Both the position numbers and the translations under genes were made by a program. DNA of 64,000 nucleotides from Streptomyces xanthochromogenes (GTDB lineage: Bacteria; Actinomycetota; Actinomycetes; Streptomycetales; Streptomycetaceae): the NCBI RefSeq assembly GCF_014650455.1, contig NZ_BMUZ01000001.1:773652-837651 (forward strand), written 5' to 3'. The notes under the pieces are model-generated. The model worked only from the letters and a program-made list of their open reading frames with translations. It was not told where the DNA came from and made no database searches. Shown here one piece after another: positions 52,034 through 60,339 of the stretch; position 1 is the first letter of the stretch; every line of letters starts with the position of its first letter.

Positions 52034-53521
52034 TCAACCCGCCCGCGCCGGGCGCCGGGTGAAAGCGCGGCCCGAGGCCGCGAGGGCGAGCGCGGCGAGC
52101 ACCAGGACCGCCGCCACGGCGAAGGTCACGCGCATACCGGTGGCCACCGCGCCCGAGCCCGCCGTGGTGACGTCGTCCGTCGACGAGGCGAACGCGAACA
52201 CCGCGCCCATGACGGAAGTCCCGGTGATGAGGCCGAGGTTGCGCGACAGGTTGAGCATCCCGGAGGTGACGCCTCTCCGGTCCGCCGGGACGTCGGCCAT
52301 GACGGCGGTGTTGTTGGCCGTCTGGAAAACGGCGTACCCGGCCGTGACGATCACGAGCGGGCCGGCATAGCCCAGCACCCCGAGCGCGGTGGGCGTCACG
52401 GCCAGCAGGACGCACCCCGCGGCCGAAGCGCCGAGCCCGGCTACGGTCATGCGGTACGCCCCGAACCGGTCCGCGACCCGTCCGGCCGGCACCCCCGTCA
52501 GCGCGGCGACGAGCGGACCGGCGGAAAGGACCAGCCCGACCAGGGCGTCGTCGAGCCGGAGTGCCCGCGAGAGGTAGAAGGGCCCGACCACCAGCGTCGC
52601 CATCATCACCGTCGACACCAGGGTGCTCATGGCGAGGCTCGTACTCAGCGCCGGATCACGGAACATGGCGGGCCGGACCAACGGGGAAGCGGCCCGCACC
52701 TCGACCCGCACGAACAGGGTGGCGCCCAGCGCGGCGGCCGCGAGCAACACCACGGTGAGGGCGCCGAAGTGGCCGTGGCCCAGTGTCATGGCCAGCGCGT
52801 ACGCGGCGAGCGTGAGGGCGAGCAGCACCGTGCCGGGGAGGTCGAAGCGGGACCGTGTGGCGCGGGGCGACTGCCGGTCGCCGGGCGGCTGCCGGTCGGC
52901 CGGCACGGGACCATCGGCGGGCAGGTGGCGCCGGACCAGGATCAGCGTCACGAGGCCGAGCGGCACGGTGGCGAGGAAGACCGATCGCCAGCCGAACCCC
53001 GAGATGAGGACACCGCCGAGCGAGGGGCCGAGCGCGGTACCGATCGCGGACATCGTGCCGAGCAGTCCCATCGCCCGGCCGGTCCCCGCCTTGGGGACCG
53101 TCCCGCCGACGAACGCCATGGTGAGCGCCATCATCACGGCCGCCCCGAGTCCTTGCGCCGCACGCGCCGCGATCAGGAGCCAGAGCGTGGGCGCGGCCCC
53201 GCACAGGGCCGAGGCCACCGTGAACAGCAGGACGCCGGCGAGCAGCAGCCGTCGGCGCCCGATGAGGTCGCCGAGCCGCCCGACGCCGACGATCAGCGTG
53301 GTGACGGCGAGCAGATAGGCGAGGACCACCCACTGGACCTGCTGGAACGAGGCGCCGAAGGCGTGCGCCAGGGCCGGCAGGCCGACGTTGGCGATGCTGG
53401 TGCCGAGCGACGAGAGCAGCATCGAGAGCGAGAGCCCCGCCAACACCCATCGCACGGAGACACCCGGCCCCGCTCGCCCCGCGAGCGCCTCGGACGTCTC
53501 CGCGTCTGTGGACTTCACCAT
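52034..53521 (-). CDS. MFS drug exporter (DHA2/EmrB type)
   Basis: 495 residues, 14 helices expected. Motif A is GRLGDLIGRRRLL near residue 83; motif C-like GLLGTMSAIGTALGPSLGGVLI near 155 marks drug:H+ antiporters of the DHA2 group; TSIANVGLPAL is motif D1. The likely role is efflux of a toxic compound. The gene is divergent from an XRE-cupin regulator that probably represses it. Confidence 0.93.
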   Translation of the reverse strand: MVKSTDAETSEALAGRAGPGVSVRWVLAGLSLSMLLSSLGTSIANVGLPALAHAFGASFQQVQWVVLAYLLAVTTLIVGVGRLGDLIGRRRLLLAGVLLFTVASALCGAAPTLWLLIAARAAQGLGAAVMMALTMAFVGGTVPKAGTGRAMGLLGTMSAIGTALGPSLGGVLISGFGWRSVFLATVPLGLVTLILVRRHLPADGPVPADRQPPGDRQSPRATRSRFDLPGTVLLALTLAAYALAMTLGHGHFGALTVVLLAAAALGATLFVRVEVRAASPLVRPAMFRDPALSTSLAMSTLVSTVMMATLVVGPFYLSRALRLDDALVGLVLSAGPLVAALTGVPAGRVADRFGAYRMTVAGLGASAAGCVLLAVTPTALGVLGYAGPLVIVTAGYAVFQTANNTAVMADVPADRRGVTSGMLNLSRNLGLITGTSVMGAVFAFASSTDDVTTAGSGAVATGMRVTFAVAAVLVLAALALAASGRAFTRRPARAG

Positions 53522-53592
53522 GAACCCCGCTCTCCGGCCGGAGCCCGCCGAAGGGGCTCATGCCGCAGAAGGTCCTCCGGTACGCCGAGAAC

Positions 53593-53608
53593 GGCAATCC
53601 GTGTTGCC
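53593..53608. promoter_or_regulatory. Inverted repeat between MFS and XRE-cupin genes
   Basis: GGCAA-TCCGTG-TTGCC, in the 117-base divergent gap, 30 bases before the regulator ATG. A likely operator for the XRE-cupin protein. Confidence 0.45.
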
Positions 53609-53638
53609 AATTCCGGGACGGCCGAGTGGAATGCGGGT

Positions 53639-54286
53639 ATGCCCCGAACAGACAGCGCCCCTCCCCCGGCAGAGCCGCAGCCAGGTCCCGCGCATCCAGG
53701 TCCAGCGGTCTCTCCCCACCAGGCGGTGCTGGACGAGGTCGGCCCGCGCCTCAAGCGGCTGCGCGCCCAGCGCGGCCTGACGCTGGCCGCGCTCGCCGAG
53801 ACGACGGGCATCTCCAAGAGCACCCTGTCCCGGCTGGAATCCGGCCAGCGCCGCCCCAGCCTGGAACTGCTGCTCCCCCTGGCCGGCGCGTATGGCGTGC
53901 CCCTGGACGACCTGGTCGGAGCCCCCGAGGTCGGCGACCCCCGGGTCAGGCTGAGCCCGCGCCCCCATGCGAACGGGGGCACGTTCGTCCCGCTGACCCG
54001 CTCCCCCGGCCCCCTTCAGGCGTACAAGCTGGTCATCCCGAACCGTGGCACCGAGCCGGACCTCCGCTCGCACGAGGGCTACGAGTGGCTGTACGTCCTG
54101 GACGGCCGGCTCCGGCTCGTCCTCGGCGCCCACGACCTGGTGCTCGGCCCCGGCGAGGTGGCCGAGTGGGACACCAAGGTGCCGCACTGGTTCAGCAGCG
54201 CGGACCAGCGCCCGGTCGAGGTGCTGAGCCTGTTCGGCAGGCAGGGCGAGCGGATGCACGTGCGGGCGAAGCCCAAGGCGGCTTGA
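53639..54286 (+). CDS. XRE-cupin transcriptional regulator
   Basis: 215 residues. After a Pro-rich start of 30 residues comes an XRE HTH (RLKRLRAQRGLTLAALAETTGISKSTLSRLESGQRRPSLELLLPLA) and a cupin domain (SHEGYEWLYVLDGRLRLVLGAHDLVLGPGEVAEWDTKVPHWFS) that binds a small ligand. It probably controls the divergent MFS exporter. The ATG at 53639 is the first plausible start. A fragment of the Streptomyces intergenic repeat (TTGAGGACGAGCGCCCTTGAG) follows the stop. Confidence 0.92.
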   Translation: MPRTDSAPPPAEPQPGPAHPGPAVSPHQAVLDEVGPRLKRLRAQRGLTLAALAETTGISKSTLSRLESGQRRPSLELLLPLAGAYGVPLDDLVGAPEVGDPRVRLSPRPHANGGTFVPLTRSPGPLQAYKLVIPNRGTEPDLRSHEGYEWLYVLDGRLRLVLGAHDLVLGPGEVAEWDTKVPHWFSSADQRPVEVLSLFGRQGERMHVRAKPKAA

Positions 54287-54343
54287 GGACGAGCGCCCTT
54301 GAGGCGCGAACGGGGGTCCCGGGGCGGCACCCTCGGGGCCACC

Positions 54344-55618
54344 TCAACGGGCAGCCAAACCAACGGAGTTGAACGCACGCCCGAGCCGGTCGAGCCCCTC
54401 CCGGATCTCCCCCGGCGCCGAGGTGACGAAGCACAACCGGAGCGCGCCAGGATCGGGCGCACCGGCAAAGAAGGGCGCCCCGGGAACGTACGCCACGTCG
54501 TACTCAATCACCCTCCTCAGCACGGCAGTTGCGTCCCACCCGGAGGGCAGCCGGACCCAGAGGAACATGCCGCCCTGGGGCCGGTTCCAAGTGGAGCCGT
54601 CGGGCAGCGCATCGCCGAGCCCCGCGAGCATGACATCCCGGCGTTCCCCGTAGGCAGCCCGCACGGTGGCAAGGTGCGCATCCAGGTCACGGTCCGTCAA
54701 ATACCGTGCGGCGGCCCGCTGGTTGACGGTCGGGGTGTGCAGATCGGAGGCCTGCTTGGCGATGACACAGGCCCGCAGCAACGCGCGCGGCGCGCGCAGC
54801 CAGCCGATCCGCAGACCCGGGGCCATGATCTTCGAGTAGCTGCTGAGCAGCACGGTCCGGTCGGCGGCGTCCTCGTACGAGGAGATCCAGGGCACGTGCT
54901 CACCCTCGTAGCGCAGCTCACCGTACGGGTCGTCCTCGACGATCCAGAGCCCGCGCCGGACCGCCACGTCGGCCACGGCCCGGCGCCGCTCGGGAGTCAT
55001 GGTGCGGCCGGTGGGGTTCTGGAAGGTGGGCACGCAGTAGAACAGCTTGGGCCGCTCGCGCGCGACGATCTCGTCGAGGGCGACGGGGTCGGGCCCGTCC
55101 TCGTCGCAGGGCACGGCCACGACCCGGGCCCCGGCGAAGCCGAACACCTGCAACGCGGCGAGGTAGCAGGGGTCTTCGACCACCACCACGTCGCCGGGTT
55201 CGAGCAGCGCGGCGGCGAGGAGGGTGAGCCCCTGCTGCGACCCGGTGGTTATGAGGAGGTCGTCCGCACCGGTGGCGAGCCCGCGCTTGGCAAGCCGTTC
55301 GGCGGTGGCGGCACGCAGCGCCGGGCTGCCCTCGGTCGTGGAGTACTGGAGCGCCGTCGCCGCCTGCTCGTCCAGCACCGCACGGAACGCGGCGGCCATC
55401 CCCGCGCCGTCGAACAGCTCGGGCGCGGGCAGCCCGCCCGCGAACGAGATGACCTCGGGCCGGGCGGTCAGCGCGAGGATCTCCCGCACGGGCGAGGCCC
55501 CGACGGACGCGGCACGCGCGGCAAGCGCGGGAACGGGTGCGCCTGCGGCGGGCTTCGCGGCTCCGGCCGGCTCGGCGGGTGCCGATGGGGATGCGGGTGC
55601 CGATGGGGATGCGGGCAT
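54344..55618 (-). CDS. PLP-dependent aminotransferase, class I/II (2-aminoadipate type)
   Basis: 424 residues. The PLP lysine is in LLSSYSKIMAPGLRIGWLRAP near residue 270; YCVPTFQNPTGRTM and EDDPYGELRY are the cofactor motifs of the LysN/2-aminoadipate and MocR-type group, but no GntR HTH is attached. The N-terminus has a duplicated PSAPASPSAPA coded by two copies of an 18-bp repeat (55572-55610). AGGAG precedes the ATG at 55618. Substrate not certain. Confidence 0.92.
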   Translation of the reverse strand: MPASPSAPASPSAPAEPAGAAKPAAGAPVPALAARAASVGASPVREILALTARPEVISFAGGLPAPELFDGAGMAAAFRAVLDEQAATALQYSTTEGSPALRAATAERLAKRGLATGADDLLITTGSQQGLTLLAAALLEPGDVVVVEDPCYLAALQVFGFAGARVVAVPCDEDGPDPVALDEIVARERPKLFYCVPTFQNPTGRTMTPERRRAVADVAVRRGLWIVEDDPYGELRYEGEHVPWISSYEDAADRTVLLSSYSKIMAPGLRIGWLRAPRALLRACVIAKQASDLHTPTVNQRAAARYLTDRDLDAHLATVRAAYGERRDVMLAGLGDALPDGSTWNRPQGGMFLWVRLPSGWDATAVLRRVIEYDVAYVPGAPFFAGAPDPGALRLCFVTSAPGEIREGLDRLGRAFNSVGLAAR

Positions 55619-55664
55619 GGGGGCGGCTCCTGTCAGTTGCTCGGACGTCCAAGTAACCGGCACC

Positions 55665-56129
55665 CTAAGCAGCACCCGGTGGCCCGAATCCGACCATTCC
55701 AAGATCCGAGCCACCCTCGGTTTCGCCGCCCGGGCAAATGAACTCACACCAGACGAATTTGCCCGGATTCCGTTCCCCCACACCCCACTTGTCGGCCAGC
55801 GCGGCCACGAGCACAAGGCCTCGCCCGCCCTCGTCCGTACCGGCCGCCCCCTCGGTGACCCTGGGCACTCCACCCCCACTGTCGTGCACCTCGACCCGCA
55901 ACACGGCCCCCTCCCACAACCGCATCCGCAGCAGGAACCCCCGCCCCGGCGGCACCCCGTGCAACAACGCGTTCGTCGCGAGTTCGCTGACGCACAGCGC
56001 GATGCCGTCGAGCCGATGGAAGAACCCCCAGTCGGCGACGGCGCCGGCCGCGAACTCCCGGGCGCCAGGGACGGATTGGCGCTCGCGCGGGTAGAACTTC
56101 TCGCGCATTTCGTTCTCGCTCGTGCTCAT
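55665..56129 (-). CDS. RsbW-like ATP-binding protein
   Basis: 154 residues of the HATPase_c anti-sigma/serine kinase type. N box ELATNALLHG, G1 VEVHDSGGG, G2 EGGRGLVLVAAL. Such single-domain ATPases accompany XRE-DUF5753/DUF397 pairs in Streptomyces (whiJ/bldB-like loci). Here it is divergent from that pair across a long inverted repeat. It may be a kinase or partner-switch component. Confidence 0.9.
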   Translation of the reverse strand: MSTSENEMREKFYPRERQSVPGAREFAAGAVADWGFFHRLDGIALCVSELATNALLHGVPPGRGFLLRMRLWEGAVLRVEVHDSGGGVPRVTEGAAGTDEGGRGLVLVAALADKWGVGERNPGKFVWCEFICPGGETEGGSDLGMVGFGPPGAA

Positions 56130-56171
56130 GGGGTGGAGCGTTGCGGAACGGACGTCCGGAGCCGCAGTGGC

Positions 56172-56202
56172 CCGACCCGTACAAGAATTCTGTACGGGTC
56201 GG
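56172..56202. promoter_or_regulatory. 31-bp inverted-repeat operator in the WhiJ-like divergent promoter
   Basis: CCGACCCGTACA (56172-56183), centre AGAATTC, TGTACGGGTCGG (56191-56202): 12-bp arms without mismatch. It lies 43 bases upstream of the RsbW-like start and 40 upstream of the XRE start, in A/T-richer DNA. Confidence 0.75.
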
Positions 56203-56242
56203 ACATGCGTAACGTGCGGTGGGGTGTGGGGAGTTGGCAGGC

Positions 56243-57067
56243 ATGTGCCCCAGCAAGCGAACCCGCAAGAACGCCTCGGCGATGAAGCTGGTCGGTGCCC
56301 TCGTGGCGGAGTTCCGTGCGGCCGCCGGCCTGACCCAGAGCGAGCTGGGCCAACGCGTGCTGCTGCACACGGAGATGATCGGCTCGATCGAGCAGGGCCG
56401 ACGCCCCCTCAAGCCCGACCTGGCCCGCGCCCTCGACGACCTCCTGGAAACCAAGCGCGCCCTGCAGACGGCCGTCGCCAACATGCCGGACGTCGACCTG
56501 ATCCCGGCGTGGGCGGAGGAGTACATGGACCTGGAGCGCGAGGCCATCGCCCTGTCCTGGTTCGAGAACCAGGTACTGCCCGGCCTGCTCCAGACCGAGA
56601 ACTACGCGCGGGCGGTGTTCCTCAGCAAGGTGCCCGCGATGAGCGAGGACGAGATCAACGCGCAGGTCGCTGCGCGGCTTGAGCGGCAGGAGATACTGCA
56701 CCGGAAAGAGCCGCCGACGATCAGCTTCGTCATCGCGGAGGCGGTCCTGATGGACCGCATCGGCGGTGACGAGGTGTTCCGGGAGGCTCTGCAACACCTG
56801 CGCCGGTGTGCCGACCTGCCGGGTCTCACCCTTCAGATCATGCCGGTGGGACTGAAGCAACACGCCGCCCTGGACGGCCCGTTCACTCTTGTCGAGACGC
56901 CGGACCACCAGCACCTCGGATATACCGAGACCCAGCGTGGAAGCCACATCATTTCCGACCCCGACGAGGTGAGCATCCTGGCTCAGAGGTATGCGATGCT
57001 GCGGACTCAGGCTCTCAACACCGAGGACACCAAGGGCCTGTTGGACCGTTGGCTAGGAGAGCAATGA
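56243..57067 (+). CDS. XRE regulator with DUF5753 (WhiJ-like)
   Basis: 274 residues. HTH at 14-75 (VGALVAEFRAAAGLTQSELGQRVLLHTEMIGSIEQGRRPLKPDLA) followed by DUF5753 (IPAWAEEYMDLEREAIALSWFENQVLPGLLQTENYARAVF, then FVIAEAVLMDRIGG and LQIMPVG). This is the WhiJ family, which in Streptomyces works with DUF397 proteins to time development or specialised metabolism. The ATG at 56243 has GGGGAG 9 bases upstream. Its stop overlaps the DUF397 gene start (ATGA). Confidence 0.93.
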   Translation: MCPSKRTRKNASAMKLVGALVAEFRAAAGLTQSELGQRVLLHTEMIGSIEQGRRPLKPDLARALDDLLETKRALQTAVANMPDVDLIPAWAEEYMDLEREAIALSWFENQVLPGLLQTENYARAVFLSKVPAMSEDEINAQVAARLERQEILHRKEPPTISFVIAEAVLMDRIGGDEVFREALQHLRRCADLPGLTLQIMPVGLKQHAALDGPFTLVETPDHQHLGYTETQRGSHIISDPDEVSILAQRYAMLRTQALNTEDTKGLLDRWLGEQ

Positions 57068-57300
57068 GCATCGCCTCACTGAAGTGGTTCAAGTCCAGCT
57101 ACAGCGGCAGCGACGGCGGTCAGTGCCTCGAAATGGCCTGCGCCTGGCGGAAGTCGAGCTACAGCAGCGACGAGGGCGGGGCCTGCGTCGAGGTGGCGGC
57201 CCACCCGGCGGCCGTCCACGTCCGGGACTCGAAGAACCCGGAGGGCCCGACCCTCACCCTGGACCCCGCCGCCTGGCAGGGCTTCCTGACCGCACTGTGA
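57064..57300 (+). CDS. DUF397 protein with duplicated motif
   Basis: 78 residues. The DUF397 signature W(F/R)KSSYSxxxGGxCxE(M/V)A occurs twice in succession: WFKSSYSGSDGGQCLEMA at 8-25 and WRKSSYSSDEGGACVEVA at 28-45. The usual VHVRDSKNPEGPTLTLDPAAWQGFL then follows. Ordinary members have only one copy. Partner of the WhiJ-like regulator, to which it is translationally coupled; DUF397 proteins modulate the DNA binding of such regulators (family knowledge). Confidence 0.93.
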   Translation: MSIASLKWFKSSYSGSDGGQCLEMACAWRKSSYSSDEGGACVEVAAHPAAVHVRDSKNPEGPTLTLDPAAWQGFLTAL

Positions 57301-57325
57301 GCCGAGGCGGGACGAGTCACGCTGC

Positions 57326-58039
57326 TCAGTCGGTGTTGTGCGTGGGGTAGACCTCGACGTCGGCGTAGGAGCCCTTGACGGCACCCGCGCCGGAGGGCCA
57401 GTTCAGGGTGATGGTGTGCGTCTCGTTCGGGGGCGTCACCAGGATGTTGGTCGGGTGCGAGAGGCTGTTGCCGCTGCTGTCGATGGTGTACGCGAGGTCG
57501 AAGACCGCGGCGTCACCGGGCTTCAGGGTGGTGATGCGGGGCTGGGCCTGACCACGGGGTATGGGGTTCGAGGTGTGGTCGGCGTCCTTGATGTCGACGC
57601 CCGCGAAACCGGTGGCCGAGCAGGTGGTGGAACCCCGGTTGATCATCGTGATGTTGACCCGGCCGGAGGTCTTGTCGGCCGCGGCGTTCTGGGCGTCGAT
57701 GGCCAGGTCCTGCGTCTTGCAGAACTTGGTCTTGCCGTCACTCTTGGACGTGCCGTTGACGGCGCCGTTCGCGCTGCCCTTGGCCGAGCCCGACTTGCCG
57801 GCGCCGGCGGTCGAGCCGCCGCCCGAGGACTTCGAGCCGCCGTTGGACGACGCGGAGGACCCGGAGGACCCGGAGGAGTCGGAGGAACCGGAGTCCGCGG
57901 TGGCCGGGGCGGACGGGGCCGAGGAGGACGAGGAACCGGCGGCCTGGCCGTTGGAGGAGTCGTCGCCGTTGCAGGCGGTGAGCGAGAACGTGGCGGCCAC
58001 GCCGAGGGCGGCGAGAGCGGCGATGCGGGTGAGCTTCAC
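57326..58039 (-). CDS. DUF4232 lipoprotein
   Basis: 237 residues. Lipobox SLTAC, a Ser/Gly-rich linker of about 75 residues, then DUF4232 (FCKTQDLAIDAQNAAADKTSGRVNITMINRGSTTCSATGFAGVDI), with the same spaced cysteines as the protein at 51235. Extracellular, function unknown. A striking palindrome lies 43 bases upstream of the start. Confidence 0.88.
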   Translation of the reverse strand: MKLTRIAALAALGVAATFSLTACNGDDSSNGQAAGSSSSSAPSAPATADSGSSDSSGSSGSSASSNGGSKSSGGGSTAGAGKSGSAKGSANGAVNGTSKSDGKTKFCKTQDLAIDAQNAAADKTSGRVNITMINRGSTTCSATGFAGVDIKDADHTSNPIPRGQAQPRITTLKPGDAAVFDLAYTIDSSGNSLSHPTNILVTPPNETHTITLNWPSGAGAVKGSYADVEVYPTHNTD

Positions 58040-58081
58040 GGTGTTCCCCCAGGAGAGGCGTTTGTTCGGTCAGAACTATTT

Positions 58082-58100
58082 GTAACTCGCAGCGAGTTAC
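58082..58100. promoter_or_regulatory. Palindrome GTAACTCGC-A-GCGAGTTAC
   Basis: 9-bp perfect arms with a single central base, followed at 58101 by GAGAGATCTC. It lies in the 322-base region between the DUF4232 and DUF4253 genes, probably as an operator of the former. The rest of that region shows no gene. Confidence 0.6.
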
Positions 58101-58361
58101 GAGAGATCTCCCGCGAGGTCTTCGTTCTGTCACAGGCGCCACATATGAAGGTGCCGCAGGGCGGCCTTGCTCGGCGACACGAGCGGGCACTCAACTCCCT
58201 TTCAGTGCAAGCCAGTTGTTGTCGGCGAGCACGCCCGGGCCGGCCAAGAGGTGGCGGCGCCACCGCCGTCCGAGGCGAATGAGGGCGTTCCGGCCGGGGT
58301 TGGCGTTCCACGTCGGTCCTGGGCCGAGGGCGTTGTCAGTGGGGGGATCTACATTCGGGGC

Positions 58362-59120
58362 ATGGCGATGCTTGCGAATCCACTCCCCCAGCTGACGGAC
58401 GACCCGACGGGCAGGACGCTGGGGCTCGACCTGCCGCCGGGCAGGGTGATCGGCCCGACGGCCGACCCGCTGCTCTGGTACGCGGATGCCCCGGCGGCCC
58501 CGGCGGACTGGAAGCGCCTGGCCCCGGCCCGCAGGGCGGCGGGGCTGCACCCCGTACTGCTGGGCGGAATACAAGAGTTGGCGGACTGGGAGCTGGCCCC
58601 GGAGGAGATGTCGTACCCGGGCGACCATGACGCCGAGGACGTGCTGGAAGAGCTCTGGGCGGGGCACGCCGCGGGGCTGGGCCACGGGGCGGAGGACTGG
58701 CCCGGCCTGGCGGAGGGGCCCGAGCCGCGGGAGGACCCGGAGTGCAGCGCGGCGGAGGTCGCGGCGGCGGCAACGTGCGAGGGGCACCTGAAGGGTGCCC
58801 GCGCGGCACTGGTCCCGGCCCGCCGCAGCGCGGACGTACCCGCGGCGCTCGGCTGGCACGGCCCGGAGAACCATGAGTACGACGTGGCACGGCTGTGCGC
58901 GGTGCTGCGGTCGTGGGAGGACCGGTTCGGGGCGCGAGTGGTGGGCCTGAGCCCGACGTGCCTGACGGTGTCGGTGGCGGCCCCGCCGACGGACGAGGAC
59001 GAGGCGCTGGTGCTCGCGGCGGAACACTTCGCGTTCTGCCCGGACGGGGTGGAGACGGACTTGGCGCAGTACGCGGAGTCCCTGCGGCGCGGGGCGAGTT
59101 GGACGTTCTGGTGGGACTGA
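58362..59120 (+). CDS. DUF4253 domain protein
   Basis: 252 residues. The C-terminal domain has the DUF4253 signature (WHGPENHEYDVARLCAVLRSWEDRFGARVVGLSPTCLTVSVAAPP, then AEHFAFCPDGV and SWTFWWD). Function unknown; the family is found with polymorphic-toxin immunity-type proteins in several bacteria. A TACATT box 6 bases before the ATG suggests a leaderless mRNA. Confidence 0.85.
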   Translation: MAMLANPLPQLTDDPTGRTLGLDLPPGRVIGPTADPLLWYADAPAAPADWKRLAPARRAAGLHPVLLGGIQELADWELAPEEMSYPGDHDAEDVLEELWAGHAAGLGHGAEDWPGLAEGPEPREDPECSAAEVAAAATCEGHLKGARAALVPARRSADVPAALGWHGPENHEYDVARLCAVLRSWEDRFGARVVGLSPTCLTVSVAAPPTDEDEALVLAAEHFAFCPDGVETDLAQYAESLRRGASWTFWWD

Positions 59121-59164
59121 CGCGCCCCTGCCGAACCGGCCGCTCTTAACGAATCCCTGGCGCG

Positions 59165-59176
59165 ATGATCGATCAT
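59165..59176. promoter_or_regulatory. Perfect palindrome ATGATCGATCAT
   Basis: 12-bp palindrome 20 bases before the start of the membrane protein at 59197; GGGAG of its ribosome binding site follows. Possible operator. Confidence 0.4.
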
Positions 59177-59196
59177 TTCGGGAGCATCATGAGCCT

Positions 59197-60315
59197 ATGA
59201 ATGGAACGGTGGCGGGGCCCACCCAGGCGGTACCGGAGCTGCCCGAGAGGCGCGTACTGGTCGGCATCACGACAGTGATCGGCACGGCGCTGCTGCTGGC
59301 TGCGGCATGGCTTTCGCTGGTGTCGATACCTAGGGCGCTGAACACGGAGCAGGAGTTCCGCGCGGCCCGGCCCTGCCCGGCCGCCCCGGCGACGGCTGCG
59401 CCGGACTGCCTGCGCTCGGTGTCCGCGGTGATCGAGCGCACGACGCTGCGGGGCCCCAAGAGCCGCGTGCTCTGGCTGCACGTCAAGGATGCCGAGGGCG
59501 GAACACCGGCCCTCGAATTCAAGGACAAGGGCGACAGGCCGTACGGCAATCTGGTGGGCAAGCGAATCGGCCTCGCCTACTGGGAGGGATCGGTCCGGTA
59601 CGTCGACTGGGCGAACGCCCGCTGGTATACGGCGGACGACCCGCGAGGCGGCTACCGGGCCTACCTGGCCTGGGCGTTGGGGCTCACAACGGTGGGGGCC
59701 GGACTGATCCTGATCGGCCTCTGGTGGATCCGGGGTTACAGCAATACCCGCCTCCGGTACCCGGAGTCGCCCGCGCTGCTCGGTGTCGCCACGGCCTCGT
59801 TGACCGGCCTGAGTGTCGCGATCGCCTGGCTCGCCCCCGGCTGGGGGACAGCGCTGAAGGGATTCGGCGTGGCGGCAGTGGTCGTGGCAGGGGCGTGCGC
59901 CCTGGCGATCCTGCTGGTGCGCCGGGCGAACACACGCAAGGAAACGGACACGATCGAGGTGGCCCCGGTCGTCCCGACCGAGGAGTCGGTCTTCGGCGGC
60001 GCGGTCCGGGGCGACGTCCCGTACGCGGGCCCCCTGGGCGACGGCTACCTGATAGCCGAACCGGGCCGCCTCTCGATCATCCCGGACCCCGACTACCGAC
60101 TCCATCCCCGGGTGGTGCCGTCCACCCTGAAACCCGTACGCGTCCGCCCCGTGTACCGAACGGACCCGTTCGACGCCGGCGAAGTCGCATGGGTAGTGGA
60201 ATGCCGAGACGGCGAAACCCCGGTGTTCATCGCCACCGCCAAGGCCAACATCCCGGTGCTGCTCGGCGCGCTGACCTCGGCTAACGGGCCGGGCGCGGGG
60301 GCGAAGGGCACCTAG
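59197..60315 (+). CDS. Hypothetical membrane protein (four helices)
   Basis: 372 residues, not recognised. One helix at about 22-45 (VLVGITTVIGTALLLAAAWLSLV), an extracytoplasmic domain of about 110 residues with two cysteines (RPCPAAP, PDCLRSV), helices near 155-175 (ALGLTTVGAGLILIGLWWI), 195-215 and 225-245, and a cytoplasmic C-terminal domain (ARGDVPYAG-like GAVRGDVPYAGPLGDGYLIAEPGRLSII). The extracellular part resembles DUF3592-type domains. It converges on the DUF6177 gene with a 24-base gap. Confidence 0.75.
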   Translation: MNGTVAGPTQAVPELPERRVLVGITTVIGTALLLAAAWLSLVSIPRALNTEQEFRAARPCPAAPATAAPDCLRSVSAVIERTTLRGPKSRVLWLHVKDAEGGTPALEFKDKGDRPYGNLVGKRIGLAYWEGSVRYVDWANARWYTADDPRGGYRAYLAWALGLTTVGAGLILIGLWWIRGYSNTRLRYPESPALLGVATASLTGLSVAIAWLAPGWGTALKGFGVAAVVVAGACALAILLVRRANTRKETDTIEVAPVVPTEESVFGGAVRGDVPYAGPLGDGYLIAEPGRLSIIPDPDYRLHPRVVPSTLKPVRVRPVYRTDPFDAGEVAWVVECRDGETPVFIATAKANIPVLLGALTSANGPGAGAKGT

Positions 60316-60339
60316 CTGGGGCCCTGCGGGCACATACCC

